Below are positions 36,801-46,000 of a stretch of DNA of 64,000 bases, in pieces. The position numbers were made by a program, and so were the translations under genes. The DNA is from Holophagae bacterium (GTDB lineage: Bacteria; Acidobacteriota; Holophagae; Acanthopleuribacterales; Acanthopleuribacteraceae): NCBI GenBank assembly GCA_030429565.1, contig JAUIFE010000001.1:806001-870000 (forward strand), in the 5' to 3' direction. Every line of letters starts with the position of its first letter. Positions within the stretch are counted from its first letter, which is position 1. The notes under the pieces are model-generated. The model did not search any database. It saw only the letters and a list, made by a program, of their open reading frames with translations, and had not been told where the DNA came from.

Positions 36801-38192
36801 TACAGCGCTTCGGCCGAGGGCGATAGCTTCCCGGCCGGTGGCGGTACCCTAACGGTTGATGTTACGGCAAGCGATGCAAGCTGCGCATGGCAAGCGGTCA
36901 GCAATAACACCTGGCTAACCTTTGTCGGTGCCTCTTCCGGCAACGGCGACGGTACCGTCACCGTTCAGGCAAGCGCCAATAACGGCAACAATAGCCGGTC
37001 CGGAAGCATCACGGTCGCCGGCCAAACGCTGAGCTTCACCCAAGCCGGCGGTAATTCACCACCGCAGGTCAGTCTCGAAACGCCAACCGACGGCGATCTG
37101 TTCAACCAAGGTGACACGGTCTCATTTAGCGCCATCGCTGACGATGCTGAAGACGGCGACTTGAGTGCCGCCATTGTTTGGGAAAGTTCCCGTGACGGTG
37201 AACTGGGTTCCGGCGGATCGCTTGAACGCGACGACTTATCGGCGGGCACCCACACCATCACCGCAACGGTCACCGATAGCGCGGGCAGCACTGCCCTAGC
37301 CAGTGTGACAATCCGCATCAACGGCTTACCTCAAGCGAGCTTCTCGGTCACGGTCAACGATCTCACCATCGACGTCACCGACACCAGCACCGATGACGGC
37401 ACCATCGATGCGCGCGCTTGGGACTTTGGCGACGGCGCCACGGCGACGGGTGCCACCGCTAGCCACACCTATGCAGCAGCCGGTACCTACACGGTGAGCC
37501 TGACGGTGACGGATAACGACGCGACCAGCGCAACCAGCACCCAGTCGGTGACGGTCAGCGAAGGCGGTATTCCCATCATCCAAAACGGCGAAACCATCAA
37601 CGATCTCAGCGCGTCGACCGGCGAATGGGTCCTTTACCGCATCCTTGTACCCGCAAACGCGACAGACTTGTCGATCAGCATCAGCGGTGGCAATGGCGAT
37701 GCCGACCTCTATACCCGCTTCAACGCCGAACCCACCACCACCGACTACAACTGTCGCCCCTACCTCAACGGCAATAGCGAATCCTGTACTGAAGCCTCAC
37801 CCCAAGAGGGCGAGTGGTTTATCGGTATTCGCGCCTACAGCTCGTTTGCAGGAGTCAGCCTCACGGCGTCCTATAACACCACGGCACCGGGTGACGGCTT
37901 CACCGAAACCGATCTCGAGGCCAACCGCAATAACTGGTTGTACTTTGAAATCGAGGTGCCGGCCGGCAGCTCTCGACTCGATATCGCGATCAGCGGCGGC
38001 AGCGGCGACGCCGACCTTTACGTCCGCTTCGGCGCGCAACCAACCACGACGGAATACGACGAACGGCCGTACTTGAACGGCAACGACGAAAGCGTTTCGA
38101 TCAATAATCCCAGCGCCGGTACTTACTACATCGGCATTCGCGCCTACCGAAATTTCCGTGGTGTCACCCTCGACGCTTACCATTTCGAATAA
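33873..38192 (+). CDS. Giant secreted multidomain protein (FN3, BACON, PKD, PPC)
   Basis: A 1439-residue secreted protein. After a signal peptide (about 30-48, CLMLSMAALAQ) comes a roughly 500-residue beta-rich N-terminal domain with repeated bladelike strands. It is followed by fibronectin type III-like domains (from about 570, NPPNAPTGLTA), a WWIDDIAVTA galactose-binding/MAM-like segment near 960, a BACON-type domain with SFPAGGGTLTVDVTASDASC (about 970-1065), an Ig-like region, a PKD domain (WDFGDGATATG), and two C-terminal pre-peptidase domains that closely resemble each other (each with SISGGNGDADLY or AISGGSGDADLY). The start is the ATG at 33873, eight bases after AAAGGA; an upstream start is possible but has no ribosome binding site. 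No protease active site was seen. It is probably a cell-surface or released polymer-binding protein. Confidence 0.87.
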   Translation: MLNLGFRSSETDTRALQSRTVFGLRHSLCRAALTLVSCLMLSMAALAQTPAGDPPVQTQPWVGEAVTPYLIDIDLRDLPIRPLWQPGDPIKEVPRRTRNALAAFPKPAQQRDGLLDLQESVTGLVPLNQAFPQPDINIDGQGFSGVNPPDTVGDVGTNYYIQAINSGGGATFTVYDKATGNLVAGPFNLDSFGSGGCGSGLGDPIVLYDQQADRWMISEFASGSNILCVYVSRTNDPISGGWYAYAFSTPSFPDYPKYGIWGDAYYVGTNESSTSLYALDRNAMLAGQSATSQRFIIPDLSGFGFQMITPADHDGATPAPAGEPGIFMRHRDDEVHDNQSDGSQDFLEIYEFNVDFANSNNSSLTGPIRIGVSEFDSSLCGLTSFNCFPQPGSNTTLDPLREVVMNRLQYRNFGNYQTLVGNFVTDVNGNDRGGVRWFELRKTGSGPWALYQEGTFSPDSDNRFMAAISMDGNGNIALAYNVSSSSTAPSLRYVGRLANDPLGTLPQGEYEIIAGSAANNSNRYGDYSAMGVDPVTDCSFWFTGMYNTSGSWSTRIANFGFEACSGCDNPPNAPTGLTAASDGDNQIQLNWQAVAGAASYRVYRALQGCPADDYTLLADNLSGTDYLDTDVAGGQTYAYVVRAVADNCESDSSGCADATGVGPCTTAPAFDGLQSVTSAGSSQCGLNLAWNAATPACGASVTYHIYRATSSPFTPSNANRVASCLTGLTWSDSDVVSGTTYYYIVRAEDDTNFGNGPCNSGNSDSNSTIRGAAPGGPVAVAFEDAFSGDLSLWAIEAGPGNTGTTAAWGLVTSDSNSAPASLFVSDEASVKDQVAGFATTVNLPAGNAAALSFSHRYDTESTYDGGVLEYSIDGSAWFDILAGDGADIPANADRILSNGYQSTISTSYNSPIGGRSAWSGNSNGFVLTEVDLSDFAGNDIQLRWRLGCDSSVAGNGWWIDDIAVTAASDCGGTTCDYSASAEGDSFPAGGGTLTVDVTASDASCAWQAVSNNTWLTFVGASSGNGDGTVTVQASANNGNNSRSGSITVAGQTLSFTQAGGNSPPQVSLETPTDGDLFNQGDTVSFSAIADDAEDGDLSAAIVWESSRDGELGSGGSLERDDLSAGTHTITATVTDSAGSTALASVTIRINGLPQASFSVTVNDLTIDVTDTSTDDGTIDARAWDFGDGATATGATASHTYAAAGTYTVSLTVTDNDATSATSTQSVTVSEGGIPIIQNGETINDLSASTGEWVLYRILVPANATDLSISISGGNGDADLYTRFNAEPTTTDYNCRPYLNGNSESCTEASPQEGEWFIGIRAYSSFAGVSLTASYNTTAPGDGFTETDLEANRNNWLYFEIEVPAGSSRLDIAISGGSGDADLYVRFGAQPTTTEYDERPYLNGNDESVSINNPSAGTYYIGIRAYRNFRGVTLDAYHFE

Positions 38193-38228
38193 GTATCACC
38201 ACCTTACCGTCCCCACCGGACGACAGCC

Positions 38229-38261
38229 GGGCATGAACCTTCGGGTTCATGCCCTTTTTTT
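38229..38261 (+). terminator. Strong intrinsic terminator with TTCG tetraloop
   Basis: GGGCATGAACC (38229-38239) pairs with GGTTCATGCCC (38244-38254) around TTCG, and seven T follow. It ends the giant gene before the convergent msrB. Confidence 0.9.
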
Positions 38262-38278
38262 GTGCCTCGCAACCGCGA

Positions 38279-38821
38279 TTATGGCGCGGCGGGCTCAAAA
38301 TCAAGTGCGGCGGAGTTAATGCAGTAACGCAGTCCGGTCGGCTGTGGCCCGTCCTCAAAAACGTGGCCGAGGTGACCGTCGCAGCGATTGCAAACGACCT
38401 CGACCCGGCGCATGCCATAGCTGTTATCAGCCACTTCACCCACGTTTTTCTTGTTGATCGGCTGGTAAAAGCTGGGCCAACCGGTGCCGGACTTAAACTT
38501 GGTTGCGGAAGCAAACAAAGGGAAACGGCAGCCGGCGCAGACAAACACGCCCTCGCGTTTCTCATTGAGCAATGCGCCACTGAAAGCCCGCTCGGTGCCC
38601 TTTTTGCGCAAGACATGGAATTGTTGGCGACTAAGGCGCTCACGCCACTCAGCCTCTGACAAACGAACCTTGCCCTCGACCACGGTCGGCGCAGCGGTTG
38701 GGGCGCCGACGGGTTCACCGGCACCGGAAACGGAACAGGCAAAAATCAGGGTCAAGGTGGGCAAAAGCCAAAGAGAGCGGCTGACCCGCCGCGCGAACGG
38801 AGAGAAAAAGCTGGTGAACAT
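38279..38821 (-). CDS. msrB: Peptide methionine-(R)-S-oxide reductase, exported
   Basis: MsrB repairs the R-epimer of methionine sulfoxide in proteins. The 180-residue protein has an N-terminal hydrophobic segment (about 15-30, [13 protein letters not shown]), probably a lipoprotein or type I signal with a weak lipobox IFAC. It then has the MsrB domain with the zinc sites CAGC and CNRC, the [11 protein letters not shown] substrate loop, HLGHVFEDG, and catalytic Cys167 in RYCIN. The ATG at 38821 is preceded by GGGAGG. Export suggests defence of periplasmic or surface proteins, such as the large secreted protein next to it. Confidence 0.94.
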   Translation of the reverse strand: MFTSFFSPFARRVSRSLWLLPTLTLIFACSVSGAGEPVGAPTAAPTVVEGKVRLSEAEWRERLSRQQFHVLRKKGTERAFSGALLNEKREGVFVCAGCRFPLFASATKFKSGTGWPSFYQPINKKNVGEVADNSYGMRRVEVVCNRCDGHLGHVFEDGPQPTGLRYCINSAALDFEPAAP

Positions 38822-39139
38822 GGAAAACCTCCCAAAGCAAAAGAACAGTTACCTGGAGAGAAAACACCCGAGGGAGCAGATTTAGTCCAAGCAAAGGTGG
38901 AACGCTGCTTGATTGTGATAATCGTCAGCAAAAAGTCGCGCCTTAAGGCTTAAAGTATATTGAAAGAGAACAACCCAACAATCCCACAGAACTTATCCGC
39001 AAGTCTTCGATAAAAACAGCACTTTTAGGGTAAGCATAACCTCACCTCACAACCGCTCAAGCCAACCATCTAACTCTAATCGACTTAACAACCAGCAAAA
39101 GCCAAAAAGCCGAATTCTACTGCGTGGAAAGACGATAAT

Positions 39140-39324
39140 TTGAGGTTAAATATTTGTTGAAAAATACCTTTTCGCCCCGCAAATTGAGGTTGTTTTGTCG
39201 AGCTTTCCCCTTAAAAATGACCCCACACCAAATTATCTAAAAACCGCAATAACAAGCGTTTGGCGCAAAATGACCGGCCTATCTTTTGTGAGCTGGGACA
39301 CCCGAAATCAGAAAGATTGAGGTT
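39140..39324 (+). repeat. Three TTGAGGTT direct repeats
   Basis: TTGAGGTT occurs at 39140-39147, 39184-39191 and 39317-39324, all in the same orientation, upstream of the RRM gene promoter. The spacing is irregular (44 and 133). They may be activator sites, or chance in AT-rich DNA. Confidence 0.4.
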
Positions 39325-39344
39325 TTAGGTTAATTTGATTGCAT

Positions 39345-39373
39345 ATGTCAGCGTTTTGCTTTTTGATTATAGT
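39345..39373 (+). promoter_or_regulatory. Probable promoter of the RRM gene
   Basis: ATGTCA (39345-39350, four of six matches) and TATAGT (39368-39373, five of six) are 17 bases apart. The start would be near 39380, making a 5' leader of about 200 bases, long for a 98-codon gene and similar to cold-shock leaders. Confidence 0.45.
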
Positions 39374-39583
39374 AAGGAGCCGATTCAAGCATCCCGGATT
39401 AAGCTTAAGCCCCATCTTGAACCTAATCCACAGCCCCAACTTGATTCTTGGAACGCTCCCCTGCTCAACCTCCAATTCTCTGAGCACATGAAAACCTGCC
39501 GGAACACTTCTCGTTGCCTGCCGGCACCGTACCCATCCGGAGAGAAGGCATCCGAGCAGCGCTTAATGTTAGGAGTAGCACCT

Positions 39584-39880
39584 ATGATTACGAAACTTTG
39601 GGTTGGCAATTTGCCCTTTAACTCGAAAGAAGAAGATGTTCGCACCCTGTTTGAAACCGTTGCTTCCGTCCATTCAGTTAAGCTGATCATGGACCGCGAA
39701 TCCGGCCGTAACCGCGGCTTTGGTTTTGTGGAAGTCAAAAAGGAAGAAGCGGAACAAACGATCGCAAAACTTCATGAAACCGACTTCGGTGGCCGCAGCT
39801 TGCGCGTTACCATGGCAAAAGATCAAAACACCCCCAATTACGCGGAACAACAATCCACGCAGCAAATGGCGACCGTCTAA
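39584..39880 (+). CDS. Single-RRM RNA-binding protein
   Basis: A small RNA-binding protein of 98 residues, mostly one RRM. The RNP2 motif LWVGNLPF and RNP1 motif RGFGFVEV are perfect, and the spacing between them (about 33 residues) is standard. The tail QQSTQQMATV is short and glutamine-rich instead of the glycine-rich tail of cyanobacterial Rbps. The frame opens at 39335, but the ATG at 39584 has AGGAG (39570-39574) and starts at the RRM. Bacterial homologues are often cold-induced. A long leader fits such regulation. Confidence 0.92.
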   Translation: MITKLWVGNLPFNSKEEDVRTLFETVASVHSVKLIMDRESGRNRGFGFVEVKKEEAEQTIAKLHETDFGGRSLRVTMAKDQNTPNYAEQQSTQQMATV

Positions 39881-40074
39881 CGACAGCCTCCTTATCGTCG
39901 GCAATTCGAGGCAGTCCGCCCCGCCTTGTTCGTTGATTTAAGGAAAACAACCGCCTTCCTTGGAAGGACTTGCTCCAATCGTCCATCAGGATTGTGATCC
40001 CCTTTCACTCCCCTTCTTGATGCACTGTTTTCCGGCATTCCGATAGATAGTCCATCGTTTCACAATCCACGCTG

Positions 40075-40094
40075 GGCCCCTCACGGGGCCTTTT
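40075..40094 (+). terminator. Possible terminator downstream of the RRM gene
   Basis: GGCCCC (40075-40080) pairs with GGGGCC (40085-40090) around TCAC, followed by TTTT. It lies 195 bases after the RRM stop, and the T-run is short. A perfect CCTTCC/GGAAGG palindrome (39954-39967) nearby has no T-run. Confidence 0.45.
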
Positions 40095-40239
40095 GCACGT
40101 TCCGGCCTCACTTTATCAGCAAGCACTGTGCACGCTCCCCGTCGGCGGCAAAGCCACGGGTAACGCATCCTCCTGGTCGTCTCATTCGTATAAGTCCCCA
40201 GGCGGATTCACCGTGACGCTGCGTCGAACCCGCAATCCA

Positions 40240-41059
40240 ATGTGGCGGTGCGTCATGCAGTCACGGCCTTGCGGCAAGCGCTTTGCGCCCACTTTATGGA
40301 CCATCTGTTTGCTATTTCAGGGCGCTTGGTTGTCGGCAACCGACCCCGTCGCCTTCGCTTGGATCGATAAGATCAGCGCATATGCTGAAACACATCGCCC
40401 CTATCAACTGGGTTTTGATTACGAAATTCGCATTAGCGAGCACGAACCGGCGCACCGTAACAGCACCCTGATTACGGTGCGCGACGAGCAACACCAACAT
40501 GCTGTCTCGCCCAACCCATATCGGGATCGCCCGTTCGGCAGTCATGACCGCACAATTTCAGTTGTCGATGGGGATTGGTTTTGGACGGAGAACCAGCCGG
40601 CCGAGGGTGAACCGTCGGTGATAAAAGCGTCGATGGCGGTCATCCGAAGCGCCCAACCTGCCCGCCTCCTTAGTCAAAGGCCTGGCTCAGCATATCTGGC
40701 ACCTCGACGTCACTTACCGCGGCACCCAGCATGGCAAAGTGCGCATTGAACAAGAACTCTCGACCGAACACATGGCCGTTCTGGGCTTAAAGGTCACGCC
40801 CCACGGCCGCCCAGTTCACTTGCGCATGGAAATGGACGCGAAAGCGATTTTCCCGGTAACTTTATCGATCACACTGGGTTCCGGCCCCGATTCACTGCGC
40901 CTTCTGTACTACCATTATTACGGTTTTACACAGTTAACCGAGGTCAACGACGACCTTTTTACCTACACACCGCCGACAGCGGCCAAAGTCATACGATTGC
41001 GCCCCTTTTTGCCCGCGCCGGCAACAGGTAAGCGTGGCGTGCTTCCCGCCGAACAATGA
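40240..41059 (+). pseudogene. Frameshifted LolA-like periplasmic protein gene
   Basis: Two overlapping frames together encode one protein resembling the next gene. The first, starting near the ATG at 40240 (another at 40255), has a signal peptide (TLWTICLLFQGAWLSA) and WIDKISAYAETHRPYQLGFD, and it loses homology after SVIKASMAVIRS near 40650. The second continues in the +1 frame (from about 40655) with ASLVKGLAQ and DAKAIFPVTLS, and ends NDDLFTYTPPTAAKVIRL (stop at 41059). The paralogue at 41193 has MVKGLQ, NIFPAKM and DDALFTYTPPEGA at the same places. A single-base insertion or deletion near 40650-40680 explains both. It may be a pseudogene, a sequencing error or, less likely, programmed +1 frameshifting. 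Confidence 0.75.
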
Positions 41060-41192
41060 TCTGTGAGCAAGGCCGCATTCCTTGCGCTAAGCGGCCTGAG
41101 GCGGGACCGGCAGCCAGGTAGTGATTGACTTCTCCCAATGAAAAGCCTAGGCTGCTTGGCAAGTACTCGCCAATGTATTAGGAGAACCAATC

Positions 41193-42053
41193 ATGAAATC
41201 GCTAAAGTTTTCGTTGTGCGCCCTATTGTGCGCCGCTTTGTTCTGTTTGCCCACCTTCGCTGGAAGCGATGCCAAATCGACCGAATGGCTCGAAAAAATG
41301 GCAAAAGTTTATGTGGATATGCCTTTCTCTATGGACTACACCGGGGAAATGTCCATGAACCAAATGGGTCAATCTATCAGCATCAAACTTGACGGCAACA
41401 TGATCGCCAAAACCCAAAAAGAACAGGCCGCCACCATGAGCATGCAAATGGCGATGCCGCAACAAGGCAACATGGACATGAAGGCCAAATACGTCCTCGA
41501 CGGGACGATGATGTGGACGGAAATGCAAATGCCCCAGTCCATGGGCGGCATGGTTCAGGTCACCAAAATGTCGCTGGCCAAATTAGATGAGATGAAAGCG
41601 CAGGCAGGTATGCCCGGCATGATGGGCGGCGGTCCGATGGATCCTGCTGAAATGGTCAAAGGCCTCCAGAAACAGATGGATTTCGTTTTCAAGGGCATTA
41701 AAGACGGCAAAGTCACCTTGGAAGCAAAAATGACACAAGAGGCGGCCAAAAACATGGGTCTGGCCAACGGTCAAAGCACCATCGAAGACATGAGCATGAC
41801 GGTGACGCTCGACGAAAAGAACATTTTCCCCGCTAAGATGGCGGTCAACATGACCAGCACCGACGGCCAACAAGTTCCATTCGTCTTCACCTTCAAAAAC
41901 TTCAAGAAAATGAGCAGCGTTGACGACGCATTGTTCACCTACACCCCACCCGAGGGCGCCATGGTCATTGACGGCGACCAAATGAACCAAGGTGGCGGTC
42001 AAGGTGGCCACGGCCACGACCATGGTGACGGCGACCACGGCCACAAGCACTAA
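41193..42053 (+). CDS. LolA-like periplasmic protein, Met-rich with His-rich tail
   Basis: A 286-residue exported protein. It has a signal peptide (1-23, CALLCAALFCLPTFA) and then a domain with long beta strands, in the style of LolA/outer-membrane lipoprotein sorting factors, ending DDALFTYTPPEGAMVIDG. Unusually, it is methionine-rich through the centre (for example MPGMMGGGPMDP) and its C-terminus ends in a His-rich GHGHDHGDGDHGHKH tail, which suggests copper, nickel or zinc binding. The start is the ATG at 41193, after AGGAG. It is the intact paralogue of the frameshifted gene just upstream. It has its own terminator at 42081. Lipid versus metal function cannot be decided from sequence. 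Confidence 0.82.
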   Translation: MKSLKFSLCALLCAALFCLPTFAGSDAKSTEWLEKMAKVYVDMPFSMDYTGEMSMNQMGQSISIKLDGNMIAKTQKEQAATMSMQMAMPQQGNMDMKAKYVLDGTMMWTEMQMPQSMGGMVQVTKMSLAKLDEMKAQAGMPGMMGGGPMDPAEMVKGLQKQMDFVFKGIKDGKVTLEAKMTQEAAKNMGLANGQSTIEDMSMTVTLDEKNIFPAKMAVNMTSTDGQQVPFVFTFKNFKKMSSVDDALFTYTPPEGAMVIDGDQMNQGGGQGGHGHDHGDGDHGHKH

Positions 42054-42080
42054 TCGTTCGGGTAAACCCCAATTTGAAAA

Positions 42081-42106
42081 ACGCGGCCTAACCGGCCGCG
42101 TTTTTT
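42081..42106. terminator. Bidirectional terminator
   Basis: ACGCGGCC (42081-42088) pairs with GGCCGCGT (42094-42101), with A-run on the left and six T on the right. It separates the convergent LolA-like gene and the HEAT gene. Confidence 0.9.
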
Positions 42107-42109
42107 GTT

Positions 42110-42898
42110 TTAGGACAAGGCGGCAATCGCGTCGCTGAGTGTATCGCGAACCAAAGGAATGGTTTCCCGTTCAAGGGCGGCGCGCAAGGCGTCCAAAGCA
42201 GCGGGATCGCCAAACTTGCGCAGCGTCGCGGCGGCGTGGTCGCGCACGGCAACACCGTCATCTTCGAGTAACCCGATCACGGCCGGTAACAAGGCCGTTC
42301 GCCGCGTTTCGTCCAATTGATTTTTTTGGGCCAGGGTACCCAGTAAAACGCAAACCTGACCACGAACCTCGTCGGCTTGATCCGCCAACATCGGCGTCAG
42401 AAGCGCCACCACCTCGGGATGGTGCAAAGCCACGATTGCGTTACAGGCATGGCGCCGTAAAGTTTTGTTGCGATTCTTGAGCAGCGCGACAAAGGGTTCG
42501 CGCAAGCGCACATCGGCGAAGTAACGGTGAATGATCAAAATGGCCGCGCCGGCAGCTTCTTTCACCAACTTGGCCTTGCCGTCAATCATGGCGCTTTTAA
42601 GGTGATCCGTAACACGCGGATCGCAGATCCAAGCATGGGTCTCAGCATTAACGGCCCGCGCGGCTTCCTTAGCGATGGCGGCGGCGGCCTTAGCACGGCT
42701 ATCTTGGTCACCGTCGTGCAGTTGCTGCAGAACGCCGTCGAGGCGTGTCTGCAGCGCCTGACCAGCGGGAATCAAACGATAATAGGCTTCTTGCACGGCG
42801 GGGTCGTCTTTTTCAATGAAACCAACGCGCAGTAGGAGCTCCTTCGCCCCCTCAAGATCCCCGGAATCCAATAATTTTTGGGCCTCAGCAATCGCCAC
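42110..42898 (-). CDS. HEAT-repeat protein, candidate immunity factor for the Rhs toxin
   Basis: A 262-residue cytosolic alpha-helical protein made mainly of HEAT-like repeats. Visible repeats include REPFVALLKNRNKTLRRHAC, VVALLTPMLADQADEVRGQV, LLPAVIGLLEDDGVAVRDHA and LDALRAALERETIPLVRDT. The start is a GTG at 42898, supported by AAGGAG six bases upstream. It lies 168 bases after the rhs toxin gene on the same strand, with no terminator seen between and a terminator after it. This is the place of an immunity gene, and HEAT-type immunity proteins are known among polymorphic toxin systems. Direct evidence is lacking; it may be an unrelated housekeeping helical-repeat protein. Confidence 0.78.
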   Translation of the reverse strand: MAIAEAQKLLDSGDLEGAKELLLRVGFIEKDDPAVQEAYYRLIPAGQALQTRLDGVLQQLHDGDQDSRAKAAAAIAKEAARAVNAETHAWICDPRVTDHLKSAMIDGKAKLVKEAAGAAILIIHRYFADVRLREPFVALLKNRNKTLRRHACNAIVALHHPEVVALLTPMLADQADEVRGQVCVLLGTLAQKNQLDETRRTALLPAVIGLLEDDGVAVRDHAAATLRKFGDPAALDALRAALERETIPLVRDTLSDAIAALS

Positions 42899-43066
42899 GG
42901 CACGCTCCTTTTTAACGGGAACCCATGTCGCGTTCCTCGAAATAAGTGGCGATCACACCACGCGGTACGTCACGTGAACAGCAATAGCATCGCCTGCCGC
43001 ATCCTAACACGCGGCCGACCCGAATTTTTGTGCCACCCAACAACCAAAGGTTACGGGCGGCGGGAT

Positions 43067-46000
43067 TCACTGCGGTCGCGGGAGGGTGGCGATTTCGTTG
43101 CCGGTTGTCCCGCGATTAAGCGCATCTTGTACGTCGCTGCGCGGGAGAATCGGTCGAGAAGTGTCGGTGGCATCGTGATAGGCGTGGTAGTAGCGCGAAT
43201 CGTCTTGGAGACGGCGGTTCTCCAAACCCATTTGATCAATGCCGTCAATGTTGCCCGCGTTGACATGGTGCAACGCGGAGCCTTCCAGGTTCCGAGCATC
43301 ACGACGGGTATCCATGTCGGTGGCAATGACGCGCATGGCATCGAATTGACCTGGCGGCCGATCGCGGTTGTGCTGCATCATGCGTTCACGCGGGCACTGC
43401 TCGGTAATGCCGACGTAGACAATTTTGGGTGGCTCGCCTTTGGTCAAAACGTAGACCGATTGGCCGCGCGATCCACCACAAACTAAGCCGAAGGGATCGA
43501 TAAAGTTAAGCGGATTGGGCGCGTAACGGTAGCGGAAAGGACCGGCGGCAAAACCCAAAGGATCCGGTGATAAGTATTGGCCGTCTTCGGCATGGTAGTA
43601 GCGGAAACGGTTGTAAGACAACCCGGTTTCTTCGTCGAAGTACTGACCGCTGTAGCGCAACATGGGCGCGTGTTCGTCGCCGGACTGCGCCACCAAGCGA
43701 CCCCACTCATCGAGGGTTCCCCACCAAGCTGTGTCACCTTGGTCGTCAATCAATTCGAGCGGCTCGTCGCACAGGCCGTGAATCACGTGGTAGGGTGTGC
43801 CGTCTTCAAAAACCAGCAGCGGTCGAAAGGCGTCAAACACGTATTCGGTTAATGCACGGTTATGCTCGACCGCCATCAGTTGGTTGCATTGCCAGAAGAA
43901 GCGGGTTTCTTTGTCTCCCTCACACTTGCGGGTCCGGCGCCCGAAAGCGTCGTAATGGAAGTCAATGCGCCTGCCGTCGGGCAGTTCGACGGCGTCAAGA
44001 TGACCGAGCGGGTGCCAATGATAGGTGGTGACCTGATCCTCGCGCACGCGCCGCACCACACGACCGGCGTTGTCATACTCAAGCTGCGCGGCGCCGACAC
44101 TTTTGAGCCGGTCGGCCGGTTGATAAAAAAGCCGGTCCCCATCGCGATTGTTGCGACGGTTGCCGCCCTTATCATAGGCAAACTCAACCGGCGCCAGCCC
44201 AAAGTGCTCGCTCTGAATCAATTCATTGCCGGCGTTGTAAGCATAAAGCGCATCGCCGCGCCGCGAGTCCTTGACGGTTTGCACCTGGCCGGCGGCGTCG
44301 AACTGGTAGACGCGGCCGAGCATCATTTTAGCTTGGCCGACACCAACCCATTGCTTGCTGGGCAAGCCGCGTGGATCGTATTCGAAACGCTCCTCAAAGC
44401 CCAAGAAGTTGCGTTGAATCAGCAAGTCGTTCGAAGTGTACTCAAAACCTTGGCGGACACCTTTTTCGGAAAAGACCGCACGCAAGCGATCACGACCGTC
44501 GTAATTGAAGTGAACAGTGCCGGCTTTACCGCCGTCGAAATCGCGGGTACGCACCAAACCTGCTTGGTTGAGCTGATAACGCACGGTCCGCCCATTTTGG
44601 GTTTCGGCGGTAATGCGACCCAGCGCATCGCGTTCCAGCGACACCTGTTCATCACCACGCCGCGCGGCCACGATTTGTCCGGCGAGGTTGTATTCAAAGG
44701 ACGCCAGCAACACGCCGTCGGCATGCACTTCGAGTAAGCGGCCCAATTCATCGTTAACGTATTCCAAACGGTTCTCGCCGTCAAAACCGGCCACAACAAA
44801 TCCCGATTGATCGTATTCAAAGGCCTGCTCGGTCCCGTCGTAATACTGAGTTTTGACGACGCGGTCATTGTCGTCATAGGTAAAAGTAGACCGTTGCCCG
44901 GCCGAATTGATCATGGCGGTATTACGGCGCTCGGTGTCCCACTCCAGTTTGTAAACACGCCCGGACGCTTCCTCAACAGCACAGGGCAAATCGTAGCCCA
45001 GATATTGAATTTTGGTAACATGACCGGCCTGGTTGTAAGCCACGGCTTGGCCGGCTTCATCGTAGGTCACTTCGCGGCGACCGCGGCCGGCGTCGCGACG
45101 ATCCTCAACCGCCACCCAACGGCCCAGTGCGTCGTATTCAAACCGCTTCAGTAACCCGGCACTGTCGTGGGTTTCAATCGGATTGAGGCGTAAATCAAAA
45201 TGCTCGCGCGAGATAACCCCGTTCTCATCGGCAATCACCAAACGCGTCCATTTGGGATCGTGGTCATATTTGACGACGCGGCCGCCGGGATAATGAATTT
45301 CGCGCAAATCGTTCTGTTCGTCGAAGCGGTATTTGGTAACGGCGCCAACCGGATCGGTCACCTCGGTCATGGCACCGCGTTCCCACTTCATTTTCCAAAC
45401 CGCGCCGTCAAACTCGCGAATTTCGGTGGGTTCGTGCTCCTCGTTGTAAGTAAAGGTTGACTCACTGCCGTTACTGTAGCGGACGGCGGCTACGTTGCCG
45501 TGATCGTCGTAACGGGGAGACGAGGAAAATCCCGAGGGCCGGATGTGGCCGGCCAGGCGCCCGTAGGTGTCAAAAGAGTAGACGTGTTCAGCCCCGTTGG
45601 GTCGTTGTTCGCGCTCGACCTGGCCGCTTTCGTTGAACTGATACAGGGTTTTGCGACCCAAGCTATCGGTGACGGTGGTTTGCCGGCCTTTTTCATCGTA
45701 TTCAAAGGCGCGTTCCCCCATACGATTTTCGCCGCTCAGCATAATGCAACGACCGAGGTCGTCATATTGCATACGGTAGGCTTTGTCGGCGAGGTACTGC
45801 TCGGAGGTCATGCGACCGGCCTCGTCATAGGTGTAACTTTGAACGACCCCGAGCGCATTGCGCGTGCGCGCAAGACGCCCACCTTGATCGTATTCAAAAG
45901 CGACCAAAAACTCGGGTTTGCGGCCGGAGATGTTGAGGTAGAGCTTGTTGAGGCGACCCGCGCTGTCGTAATCGAAAGTCAGGCGGCGTGCTTGCAGCGT

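Larger units (their letters stand above)
38822..39583. other. AT-rich upstream region of the RRM gene
   Basis: About 760 bases without a supported gene. It contains three copies of TTGAGGTT and a probable promoter with a long leader, listed separately. Confidence 0.4.

Noticed and set aside
41071..41098. AGGCCGC...GCGGCCT hairpin after the frameshifted gene
   Set aside because: It has no T-run, so I do not call a terminator.
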